A stretch of 13,844 bases of DNA from Blakeslea trispora (Eukaryota > Mucoromycota > Mucoromycetes > Mucorales > Choanephoraceae). Below, in pieces: positions 1 to 7,516 of the stretch. Under the pieces are notes generated by a model, which was not told where the DNA came from, made no database searches, and saw nothing but the letters and a program-made list of their open reading frames with translations. Position 1 is the stretch's first letter. Each line of letters opens with the position of its first letter. A program made the translations under genes and the position numbers. The DNA lies in the NCBI GenBank assembly GCA_025331445.1, contig JAIWNE010000260.1, forward strand, positions 1 through 13,844. Direction: 5' to 3'.

Positions 1-111
1 AAAGTAATAGATAAACAATCTTTCATAAAATAATAATAGCTTTTGACTATTTTTTTTTTCTGAAAAAGCAGCGAATCTGTCTTAATTATCTTTCAATACG
101 AGGTGTCCATT

Positions 112-352
112 TTGAGCAACTTTTTTTTTGGTTGATTCTTAATAGGGTTTTTTTTTGCAACTTTTTTTCTAGCACTGAATTTTTATTTTGAAAGAGAATT
201 TGTCCATTTTTCAAGGTTTTTTTTTGCAACTTTTTTTCTAGCACTGATTTTTTATTTTCTGAAGGAGATATTTTTTTTGCAACTTTTTTTATTCTATGAC
301 ATAGGATCATTTTTATTCTTTTAAAGAGCCTTTTTTTTGCAACTTTTTTTTC
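112..352. repeat. Poly-T minisatellite, left arm
   Basis: Five imperfect copies of a core made of a T run, GCAAC, and another T run, most followed by TCTAGCACTGA and an AT-rich spacer; the period is about 50-65 bp. Cores lie near 113, 155, 224, 278 and 331. On the minus strand it can be read as a Lys-rich frame repeating VLEKKLQKK, which I take to be a by-product of the repeat, not a gene. Unit length varies mainly by T-run length. Confidence 0.75.
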
Positions 353-664
353 TGAAATTGATGATATATCAGGATAGCACTTGTTATTTAAATCAAAAAG
401 AAGCGAAAAGAAGATGTATCATAAATGATGTGAACTCATGTCAGGTTAATACAGTATGTACTGTATGGATCGTTTGGCCAATATTTAGAATATTAGTAGG
501 TATTCGCTCACACACAATTAAACTTGAATGTTTTGTATTAAATGTAAAGTGATAGAATGATCAATCTGTAATGTAAGAGTACAGAATAATTACTGGATAA
601 CAATTACTTCTTTTTTTTTTATCAATCGTTGAATTGTATTTTGATGGTTTCTTTGATTTTTTTT
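353..664. other. Non-coding 3' flank of the left OTU gene copy
   Basis: This lies between the minisatellite and the stop codon of the minus-strand OTU gene, and is mirrored at 3661-3979. The plus strand has a 71-codon open frame starting at 337, but the mirror copy does not keep it and it has no recognisable motif. I see no promoter or RNA gene here; T runs near 610-620 and 655-665 flank the gene end. Confidence 0.5.
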
Positions 665-1454
665 CTAATTTTTAATATCCATTTCAAGCTTTGTGTATAC
701 TGGATCGATAGGTGGATATACACAATCCTCTTCTACAATCAAAAGATTGTAATGATAATCTTGAGTTGCAAACAATCGGCTTTCTTTCTTCAATGACACC
801 ACAGATTGGCACCATCAGAGTTGGCTTTGTTTTTGTTGCTGTCCATGATTGTTACAGCAATCTTATAGGTGTCAGCAACAATCTGGCTGCACTCGATGCC
901 ATTATACCAGAATGGGAGGACAGAAGCATTGTTGTTGTTCATCCAAAAGAAAGAATGCTTCTTACCTTTTCACGTCAAACCTATTTCTTTCATTAAACAA
1001 ATATCCATTATATGCTGACTTTACTACATACCTCATCTTCTTGTAAGTCTCCAAGTTTTCTTCAAAGTCAGCATCATTTCTTTTTGACCTGCATGTGTCG
1101 GTGTTGTCATGGTAGATTCCATACGCAATTGCGTGGAACCCACAGTATCCAGAAGAAGGACTTACAACCACACGCTTTTTGGCAGCATAAAGTGTGGTGA
1201 CAGCTTTATGCTTGTGATAGTCGATCTCGGGATGGTTTGGGGTTTTTGCTTCTTGCTGAGAATCCAAGAGAGCCCCTTCTTGGTAGACTGTTGTAATGGA
1301 CCTGAAAGCACAGCGGGAATCTTGCACTTGGCGTATACTTTCTGGTCAGTCTTGAAGTCTAAACCCAATGAAATGTTTAGCTGTCAGGGAATGTTCTGGA
1401 GAACGTAGTCAGCAACATCGTGTTTGTGAATGAGTTTGAGAGTTCGGGTTGCAT
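665..1454 (-). pseudogene. Zinc finger plus OTU-protease gene, left-arm copy, frameshifted
   Basis: Second copy of the gene at 2850-3660, on the minus strand. The best frame here covers the region lost in the other copy: the H-x-H end of the zinc finger (YHKHKAVTTLYAAKK), then VVVSPSSGYCGFHAIAYGIY, which matches the OTU nucleophile motif around Cys. Downstream, FWYNGIECSQIVADTYKIAV and, after another frameshift, DYHYNLLIVEEDCVYPP supply the second half of the OTU fold and its His. The frame closes at TAG, 667-665. Several single-base indels break it, for example in the zinc finger and just after the catalytic segment. Whether it is a real pseudogene or a mis-sequenced mirror image cannot be told from the sequence alone. 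Confidence 0.72.
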
Positions 1455-1992
1455 GTTGAGGTGAATGAGATTGCGCGTAAAGATAACTAAAGTAAAATAA
1501 AATAAAAACTTTTGTTTAGCCAAGGGTCATATACAGACTCAACAAACCGTATTCAAACTGAGGTAAAATAAGTGGATGATACGATATTATGTGAGATGTA
1601 AAAAGTAATTTGAAAAAAAGCGGGTGTAACAGATTTCTTTTTTTTTTAAAAAAATTGGGGATCAGCGATACGTATTATCAGCAAAACATTATTCTCCTTT
1701 AGCCAAACAACATGAAGTTTCCTCTCAAATGAATGCAACAATGGTGAGGAAATTGCATGTGTTAAATTGTGTGAAGAAAAATGGATTTGAAGCGATGTTT
1801 AGCACATTAAGACAAAAGGGGTTATAATCAAGTCTGATAATGAATTTATTGTTCTTGTCAAATGATATCAGATAGCCGATTATAGTAATTGTGTACCTGT
1901 TGAGTAAGAAAATCTCAAACCTGTATATAATAATATGTTGACAGATTAATCGAATGCTCTTTCTACCTAAATTAACAAAAAATATATCAATT
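1455..1992. promoter_or_regulatory. Divergent intergenic region, left arm
   Basis: About 540 bp between the starts of two genes that face away from each other: the OTU gene (minus, ATG at 1454) and the C-x-C-type gene (plus, ATG at 1993). It must carry both promoters. A TATA-like GTCATATACAG lies at about 1527-1537, some 75-80 bp upstream of the OTU gene start when read on the minus strand. T/A runs occur near 1630-1655. I recognise no binding-site cluster. Confidence 0.4.
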
Positions 1993-2112
1993 ATGTCTGG
2001 ATCTCTTCTCCTCTGTTACTGTGATGAATGTCTCAACTTTCCTAACGAAGAAAGATGGTTGCCTCAAGTATACCGTTCAGTATCACAAGGCAAACAATTT
2101 GTTTGAGGCGTT
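1993..2112 (+). CDS. N-terminus of a putative transposon protein, left copy (partial)
   Basis: An ATG opens a frame reading MSGSLLLCYCDECLNFPNEE and then RWLP, before a frameshift near 2069 and the end of the palindrome arm. The Cys pattern (C-x-C-x2-C) followed by a Trp and, in the mirror copy, TVQYHK resembles the Cys-rich N-terminus that often begins Tnp2-type transposases of fungi. That family assignment is inference from the pattern and context. The gene is cut at the palindrome centre, so its body is not seen. Confidence 0.45.
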
Positions 2113-2301
2113 ACCATACATGTTTCATTCTTATTCCATAAAATGCTTTACCATTCATGGCAGCCCACTCATTGAAGGCAACGCCTCCAAACAAATTGTT
2201 TGCCTTGTGATACTGAACGGTATATTGAGGCAACCATCTTTCTTCGTTAGGAAAGTTGAGACATTCATCACAGTAAAACAGAGGAGAAGAGATCCAGACA
2301 T
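2111..2301 (-). CDS. N-terminus of the same transposon protein, right copy (partial)
   Basis: Mirror copy of the gene at 1993. From ATG at 2301 the frame is broken by two extra T bases (about 2275), after which YCDECLNFPNEERWLP and YTVQYHKANNLF are in frame and continue through the loop as GGVAFNEWAAMNGKAF until a stop at 2113-2111. The stop arises where the reading re-enters the opposite arm, so the visible C-terminus is not the natural one. Comparing both copies shows that the RWLP-YTVQYHK junction is continuous in the intact gene. Confidence 0.45.
2113..2179. other. Loop at the centre of the palindrome
   Basis: These 67 bases separate the two arms and are not repeated elsewhere in the window. 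They do not resemble the SMRTbell adapter as I know it. The minus strand continues the reading frame of the gene whose start lies at 2301, through NEWAAMNGKAFYGIR, so the loop is probably real genomic sequence at the turn-round point rather than inserted adapter. Confidence 0.8.
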
Positions 2302-2849
2302 AATTGATATACTTTTTTGTTAAATTTAGGTAGAAGAGCATTCGATTAATCTGTCAACATATTATTATATACAGGTTTGAGAATTTTCTTACTCAACAGG
2401 TACACAATTACTATAATCGGCTATCTGATATCATCTGACAAGAACAATAAATTCATTATCAGACTTGATTATAACCCCTTTTGTCTTAAATGTGCTAAAC
2501 ATCGCTTCAAATCCATTTTTCTCACACAATTTAACACATGCAATTTCCTCACCATTGTTGCATTCATTTGAGAGGAAACTTCATGTTGTTTGGCTAAAAG
2601 GAGAATAATGTTTTGCTGATAAATACGTATCGCTGATCCCCAATTTTTTTAAACAAAAAAAAAGAAATCTGTTACACCCGCTTTTTTTCAAATTACTTTT
2701 TACATCTCACATAATATCGTATCATCCACTTATTTTACCTCCAGTTTGAATACGGTTTGTTGGAGTCTGTATATGACCCTTGGCTAAACAAAAGTTTTTA
2801 TTTTATTTTTACTTTAGTTATCTTTACGCGCAATCTCATTCACCTCAAC
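2302..2849. promoter_or_regulatory. Divergent intergenic region, right arm
   Basis: Mirror of 1455-1992, between the divergent C-x-C-type gene (minus) and the OTU gene (plus). The OTU gene has a TATA-like CTGTATATGACC at about 2767-2778, 75-80 bp before its ATG, followed by a T-rich stretch 2797-2822. A 64-codon open frame at 2377-2571 has no motif and overlaps the expected promoter, so I do not call it a gene. Confidence 0.4.
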
Positions 2850-3660
2850 ATGCAACCCGAACTCTCAAACACATTCACTAAACACGATGTTGCTGACTAC
2901 GTTCTCCAGAACATTCCCTGGACAGCTAAACATTTCATTGGGTTTAGACTCAAGACTGACCAGAAAGTATACGCCAAGTGCAAGATTCCCGGCTGTTGCT
3001 TTCAGGTCCACTACAACAAGTCTACCAAGAAGGGGCTCTCTTGGATTCTCAGCAAGAAGCAAAAACCCCAAACCATCCCGAGATTCGAACTAATCAACAA
3101 GCATAAAGCTGTCACCACACTTTATGCTGCCAAAAAGCGTGTGTTGTAAGTCCTTCTTCTGGATACTGTGGGTTCCACGCAATTGCGTATGGAATCTACC
3201 ATGACAACACCAGACACATGCAGGTCAAAAAAGAAATGTGCAGACTTTTGAAGAAAACTTGGAGACTTACAAGGAGATGAGGTATGTAGTAAAGTCAGCA
3301 TATAATGGATATTCTGTTTAATAGAAAGAAATAGGTTTGACGTTGAAAAGGTAAGAAGCATTTCTTTCTTTGGACTGAACAACAACAATGCTTCCTGTCC
3401 TTCACCATTCTGGTATAATGCATCGAGTGCAGCCAGATTGTTGCTGACACCTATAAGATTGCTGTAACAATCATGGACAGCAACAAGGTAAAACAAGCCA
3501 ACTCTGATGGTGCCAATCTGTGGTGTCATTGAAGAAAGAAAAGCCGATTGTTTTGCAACTCGAGGATTATCATTACAATCTTTTGATTGTAGAAGAGGAT
3601 TGTGTATATCCACCCATCAATCCAGTATACACAAAGCTTGAAATGAATATTAAAAAATAA
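2850..3660 (+). CDS. FAR1/WRKY-GCM1-like zinc finger fused to an OTU cysteine protease domain
   Basis: The start at 2850 (MQPELSNTFTKHDVADYVLQ) follows a TATA-like box. Residues about 40-95 form a zinc finger of FAR1/WRKY-GCM1 type: KCKIPGC gives C-x4-C, a Trp follows in SWILSKK, and H-x-H closes it (seen as YHKH in the mirror copy). An OTU domain follows: GYCGFHAIAYGIY holds the candidate nucleophile Cys, then an intron 3282-3334 (GTATGT to ATAG, 53 nt), then FDVEKVRSISFFGLNNNN, CSQIVADTYKIAVTIMDSN, and finally DYHYNLLIVEED with the candidate catalytic His; the stop is at 3658-3660. Total length is about 250 residues. In Mutator-like elements such fingers and OTU domains normally flank a MULE transposase, which is missing here. 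Single-base frameshifts near 3095, 3147, 3230, 3420 and 3535 interrupt this copy. OTU domains remove ubiquitin-like modifiers; a role in element regulation is inference. Confidence 0.72.
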
Positions 3661-3979
3661 GAAAAACAAATCAAAGAAACCATCAAAATACAATTTCAAC
3701 GATTATTAAAAAAAAAAAGAAGTAATTGTTATCCAGTAATTATTCTGTACTCTTACATTACAGATTGATCGTTCTATCACTTTACATTTAATACAAAACA
3801 TTCAAGTTTAATTGTGTGAGCGAAATACCTTACTTAATATTCTAAATATTGGCCAAACGATCCATACAGTACAACTGTATTAACCTGACATGAGTTCACA
3901 TCATTTATGATACATCTTCTTTTCGCTTCTTTTTGATTTAAATAACAAGTGCTATCCTGAATATTATATTCAATTTCAG
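3661..3979. other. Non-coding 3' flank of the right OTU gene copy
   Basis: Mirror of 353-664. It is AT-rich with an A run at 3709-3719; no gene, RNA or regulatory site is recognisable beyond possible 3' processing sequence such as TTAAAAAATAAG at 3650-3661. Confidence 0.45.
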
Positions 3980-4216
3980 AAAAAAAGTTGCAAAAAAAAA
4001 GGTCTCTTTAAAAGAATAAAAATGATCCTATGTCATAGAATAAAAAAAGTTGCAAAAAAAATATCTCCTTCAGAAAATAAAAAATCAGTGCTAGAAAAAA
4101 GTTGCAAAAAAAAACCTTCAAAAGGAAACAAATTCCTCCAAAATAAATAGTGCTAGAAAAAAGTGCAAAAAAAAACCCCTCATTAAGAATCAACCAAAAA
4201 AAAAAGTTGCCTCAAA
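3980..4216. repeat. Poly-A minisatellite, right arm copy
   Basis: Mirror copy of the left-arm minisatellite, with AGTTGCAAAAAAAA cores separated by CAGTGCTAGA-containing spacers. Homopolymer lengths differ from the partner copy at almost every unit, and one core has lost a T (AGTGCAAAAA near 4160). This is where long-read homopolymer error would be strongest. Confidence 0.72.
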
Positions 4217-4242
4217 ATGGACACCTCGTATTGAAAGTATAT

Positions 4243-4491
4243 TAAGACAGATTCGCTGCTTTTTCAGAAAAAAAAAAAAATAGTCAAAAGCTATTATTAT
4301 TTTATGAAAGATGTTTATCTATTACTTTTTGCTTTTCTGATCATTTTGATACCAAAAAAAGCGATGTTGAGGTACTTGGAAAGGTACATCTTCAATTTTA
4401 TTGCAAATATGCCCTCTTGCATTCAAACAACGACAAGAAATATGTAACCTGGGAAAGCAATCTCACTCAATTTACAGCCTATTCGACTTAG
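4243..4491 (+). CDS. Possible C-terminal coding fragment, unknown function
   Basis: An 83-codon open frame without an ATG ends at TAG 4489-4491. Its last 50 codons look protein-like, with mixed composition: FSDHFDTKKSDVEVLGKVHL, then QFYCKYALLHSNNDKKYV and TWESNLTQFTAYST. The first 30 codons lie inside the palindrome arm and include a poly-Lys run from the A tract, so the true frame may enter later, by an intron or after a frameshift. I recognise no family. It is the only sequence of this kind next to the arm edge and could be the end of a gene otherwise lost or hidden by the palindrome. Confidence 0.3.
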
Positions 4492-4753
4492 AAAAAAAAA
4501 TAAAAAAATAAATCCAAGTCATTTCAAGAAAAATGGCGGAAATCGAATTTTTAATAAAATGGTTAAAAAAGGCTGTAAACACAAAATCGGTCAAGTTATG
4601 AAAAGATTTTGTAAGGAATCACAACATCCAATTAACAAACATTAAAGTACATTTATCCAAGAGTCATCCTAGAAAGTTTTATCCACAATGAACGTGTTTT
4701 CGTAGAGAAAATAAGATTTTTAAATTAAGCAGTAAAAATTATCAGTCTCACCA
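4492..4753. other. AT-rich spacer without recognised features
   Basis: No open frame above about 25 codons, no tRNA-like fold and no repeat stands out on either strand. It separates the coding fragment from the hairpin at 4754. Confidence 0.5.
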
Positions 4754-4790
4754 CCGTCTCATCAACATAAAAAAAATGTGGATGAGACGG
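4754..4790. repeat. Perfect short hairpin
   Basis: CCGTCTCATC at 4754-4763 pairs exactly with GATGAGACGG at 4781-4790; after one mismatch, ACAT pairs with ATGT around an A-rich loop. The 10 plus 4 bp stem lies 25 bp before a TAGTG-TT-CACTA junction. It may be a miniature element remnant or part of a transposon end. Confidence 0.7.
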
Positions 4791-4869
4791 CAGGCAATTT
4801 CAATTGATTGTAGTGTTCACTACGGGTAAAAGCTTGTCTGTTTTATATCTGAAAAACCTGTTTGGGTAT

Positions 4870-5074
4870 TTAACCGACTTTGTCGGTTAACGACAGAAAA
4901 AGACAAAACACAGACTAATCGGTTTAAGGGTTTATTAGGCCTTTAACCGACAATTTTTTCGCTGCTTAAAAATTGTCGGTTAAAGGGTGTTTTAGACTTT
5001 TAACTGACAGGAAATTTATGCCCGTTAAAGGGTGTTTAGGCTTTTAACTGACAGATAATGCATGTCGGTTAAAG
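4870..5074. repeat. Array of inverted TTAACCGAC motifs (subterminal-type hairpins)
   Basis: Four hairpins use the same motif. TTAACCGAC (4870-4878) and GTCGGTTAA (4882-4890) form a 9-bp stem with a TTT loop. CTTTAACCGACAATTTTT (4941-4958) and its exact complement at 4968-4985 form an 18-bp perfect stem around a 9-nt loop. Two weaker copies pair 4997-5009 with 5019-5030 and 5041-5053 with 5063-5074, using CTTTTAACTGACA and (G)GTTAAAG. The last three units repeat with a period of about 44 bp, separated by GGTGTTTTAGAC-like linkers. Clustered motifs in both orientations are typical of transposase-binding subterminal regions in CACTA elements. Confidence 0.75.
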
Positions 5075-5256
5075 GGCAATCCTTTGATCTTATTTGCTTT
5101 CTTGATTAAAATACCCTTAATACCATTGGTTTAAAGAGACCTCTTGTACTTCTTTCGGTCTTTAATTCCTTTACTCCCATAGGATCTCTCACGTTACATT
5201 ATTACACAATTTTTTCAATTACACTCCTTTGCTATTTGACCTTAGTTTAAAGATGT

Positions 5257-5538
5257 GTGCTCTATTTGGCAGTTGTTGCTTTTCTTTATTGGCTAGTATG
5301 CTTTCGTTACTACTCTTTTCGTACTCGGTTAAAATATATTACGGAAGGCTTTTTTAAATTCTTTTATATAATTGGTTTATTCATAATCAATTATTACTAT
5401 ATACAATCTATCTATAGGATTTGTGTCCATATATTATTGGCTAATCCAATGCTCAATATACTGGGTCCCCCGTACTCATTTGTACCTCTTTACCTAGCCT
5501 TGGGTATTGCAGTATTCATATTTTGTGCTTACCTTTAG
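5257..5538 (+). CDS. Hydrophobic open frame, possible small membrane protein
   Basis: The frame encodes about 93 residues rich in Phe, Tyr, Ile and Leu, with perhaps three membrane-spanning segments (near residues 1-17, 34-53 and 73-92) and a stop at 5536-5538. No ATG begins it: upstream is a TAA at 5248 and the ATG at 5253 is in another frame, so a GTG start, a splice site or a frameshift would be needed. T-rich DNA readily makes such frames by chance. No family is recognised. It sits between the hairpin array and the accessory gene of the putative CACTA element. Confidence 0.2.
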   Translation: MLYLAVVAFLYWLVCFRYYSFRTRLKYITEGFFKFFYIIGLFIINYYYIQSIYRICVHILLANPMLNILGPPYSFVPLYLALGIAVFIFCAYL

Positions 5539-6248
5539 AACCGTTGTTTTCAGAGCTATACGTTTATTATTCAGTCAGGGAACCAGAATAAGACAGAAGC
5601 AGTTTGTATCTCTTTTGAGGCCATTAGACGATCTTTGTAAAAGAAAAAGAACTAAGTGAAATAAAAAGAAAGGGTTATTAGAATCGATTGCAAACGCAAA
5701 TGTTAGAAATATTTACCTTTTCATTATGATAAACATCAGCCTTCGCAGTAAGAGTCCATCAGATAGAACATCTACAAAATACATCAAATGCAAAATTAGA
5801 TCGAGCTTATTCAGTTGCATCTTATTTTTTTATGTTTACTTACAATTTGAGAGTATCAAAGGATTTGGGCTTTCTTTACACAACTTTAGAAGGGCAAGGT
5901 AACTAGTTATGACTATCAAAAGAAAAGCGTTAGCTTCGTTTCAATGAGAAGATTCTATCATTTCCTTTTTGCGAAAAGTAACAACAACGAAACTTGATAC
6001 TTGCACGGTAATACTATACAGTAATTCATATTAATAATTGTTTTCTTTTTATTTTTAGTAATAGATACATACCATGAACCACTCATAAATAGTTTAAAGA
6101 AAGAACGAAAGGAAAAAGAAACTAAAAAATTTTAATTGGTTTTTAACGATTTAAATGTTTTGTCCTGAGCCACTTGGTGTTTAAACATGTTTCATTCAAA
6201 TTCCGATTGTGTCAAATCAATTCAAATCAAAGTATCTAATGCTGACAG
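5539..6248. other. Long non-coding stretch upstream of the accessory gene
   Basis: About 700 bp with no supported gene. Short open pieces occur (for example a 34-codon frame ending near 5995 and splice-like GTAAGT...TAG signals on the minus strand at 5850-5770), but none joins into a convincing protein. The 3' end forms the promoter of the gene at 6315. Confidence 0.5.
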
Positions 6249-6256
6249 TATAAAAG
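6249..6256 (+). promoter_or_regulatory. TATA box of the accessory gene
   Basis: TATAAAAG lies 59 bp upstream of the ATG at 6315, a normal distance for a fungal core promoter. Confidence 0.6.
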
Positions 6257-6314
6257 CTTTGTGCCTGATTTCATTTTGTTGATTGTCTTTATCATCATTT
6301 TATATAATTCAAAC

Positions 6315-7436
6315 ATGTTTCACACTACCACTTCCAACAACACCAACACTAACGCCGTTGCTGTTCCCATTCCTGTACCTAACGCTGTCAGCATCAGCGG
6401 TACTGTCTCTACTCCTCGTCAGAACAAACGGCCATCAACAGAGAAGTACAAGAGTTGAAGCGAGCCCTTGCTAACACCAATCAGCAGCTTCAAAGTGTCG
6501 AGGCCAAGAACAACCAGCTATCTCGCCAGCTGAGTGACTTGAATGAAAATTTACTACCAATCGACTGCCAATAATACAAGTTTCGATTCCCTGGCACTAA
6601 AGACGATTTAAAGATACTCCGTGTTAGTACTATTCATAATCTATTCTTTCGGCTTTACTCATCGTTTCTATTTAGTGTCTTATAATCGATATTGAAAGAG
6701 AACAGCTCGGCGAAGATGGCTGGAGACTAGATGAGACACTAATCAATGGTCCTTACAATGGACAAAAAGTGAAGACAATCATCAGCAATTTTGAGGTACA
6801 TCACACGTACTTTATTATTCTTCGTGATAAAGTCTGGAGCTCTACAGACAGAGCAAACTTTGTCAAGTATGTCCTTGGCAAACGCTTCAACAGCCTTCGT
6901 GACGAAAAAAAGAAGAAGGATTTGCCAGAAGAAGCTAGAGAAGAAATCCAAAGAAAGAATAGTTATGCGACTCGCAAAATCACAAGTAAGATATTTTGAT
7001 TAAAGTTCTCATGTTTCGCAATCTCTAACAACAATATTTCGATAAACAGATCTTGAAGAGAAGAAGGAACACGTACAGCAATTCAAGCATCGTCTTCAAG
7101 GTTACTATGGAACGGATGCCGAGTGCACTTCAGTACTCGTTCCAGAAATGATTTCAGACCAAGAGGATGAGTTAGATGCTGATGGTGAAGAAGTAAGATT
7201 AAGAAAGACTCCAAAATACAGAACAGAAAAGGTTAGTAGACTACAACAAACTATTGTGAATAAAATAATTAATTTTGCTTAAATAGTGTGACAAGTTTTT
7301 TGATGAGTTGGATGCAATTCGCAACGCCAACACAAAAGCCAGAAACCGTCGATTTATACCTACCAAGATTGGTTCAAGAATTCGGAAGGAATCACACACC
7401 ATTACTTCCGAAACACTTGCTGCTTTGCCAACATGA
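6315..7436 (+). CDS. Four-exon coiled-coil/acidic protein, probable transposon accessory gene
   Basis: Exons: 6315-6622, 6676-6985, 7050-7231 and 7287-7436, with introns of 53, 64 and 55 nt, all GT-AG and in phase. The protein is about 316 residues. It starts MFHTTTSNNTNTNAVAVP (Thr/Asn/Pro-rich), then a coiled coil (EVQELKRALANTNQQLQ), a central part (WRLDETLINGPYNGQKVKT, then SSTDRANFVKYVLGKRF), a basic Lys/Arg stretch, an acidic stretch (SDQEDELDADGEE) and a basic tail ending LAALPT. A one-base frameshift near 6430 and a TAA at 6572-6574 break exon 1; the later exons are clean. I recall similar coiled-coil/acidic proteins of unknown function near fungal transposons, but cannot name a domain. 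It converges on the Tnp2 gene with 80 bp between stops, so a TnpA-like DNA-binding partner is a reasonable guess. Confidence 0.65.
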
Positions 7437-7480
7437 GCTATTGATAATAATTCTGTTTAAGCCTTTCTTAAATCTGTTGT

Positions 7481-7486
7481 AATAAA
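7481..7486 (+). terminator. Polyadenylation signal of the accessory gene
   Basis: AATAAA lies 44 bp after the TGA stop of the accessory gene and is followed by an A run at 7495-7503. Confidence 0.5.
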
Positions 7487-7516
7487 TACTTTGTAAAAAA
7501 AAATCATCCTTGTTTG

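Larger units (their letters stand above)
1..2112. repeat. Left arm of a giant inverted repeat
   Basis: This stretch matches, as reverse complement, 2180-4328. Base 1 (AAAGTAATAG) pairs with 4319-4328 and the inner edge GAGGCGTT pairs with AACGCCTC at 2180. Over the innermost 190 bp I count about six differences and nearly all are single- or double-base indels in short runs (for example TTAC versus TTTTAC, CAAGTATA versus CAATATA). The arm meets the window start, so its outer end is not visible. It holds a poly-T minisatellite, a minus-strand OTU gene, a divergent intergenic region and the start of a plus-strand gene. An old foldback transposon would be expected to show mainly substitutions. 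Confidence 0.95.
2180..4328. repeat. Right arm of the giant inverted repeat
   Basis: Reverse-complement partner of 1-2112. It contains the same parts in mirror order: start of the second gene (minus), divergent intergenic region, zinc finger/OTU gene (plus), 3' flank and poly-A minisatellite. Its indels fall at different sites from those of the left arm: the OTU gene second exon reads through 3335-3416 here, while the residues just before the catalytic Cys are in frame only in the left arm. If the palindrome is an artefact, this arm is likely the true chromosomal copy because it is continuous with the rest of the window. Confidence 0.93.

Noticed and set aside
86..310. Lys-rich 74-codon frame on the minus strand with VLEKKLQKK repeats
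   Set aside because: It follows the poly-T minisatellite; the mirror copy gives a different frame and no promoter or motif supports it.
2113..2179. Sequencing adapter at the palindrome centre
   Set aside because: The loop does not resemble the known hairpin adapter and continues a reading frame, so a missed adapter is not directly shown.
2021..2323. 100-codon plus-strand frame across the palindrome centre
   Set aside because: It reads out of one arm, through the loop and into the reverse complement of the same gene, so it is a product of the inverted structure.
3122..3613. 163-codon minus-strand frame antisense to the OTU gene
   Set aside because: The OTU motifs, intron and stop on the plus strand explain the region; the antisense frame has no recognisable motif.
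4008..4193. Phe-rich minus-strand frame that looks like a membrane protein
   Set aside because: It arises from the T runs of the minisatellite and changes with homopolymer length.
6817..6853. Possible 37-nt GT-AG intron in the accessory gene
   Set aside because: The frame is open straight through, and removing it would shift the frame; it is also shorter than the other introns.
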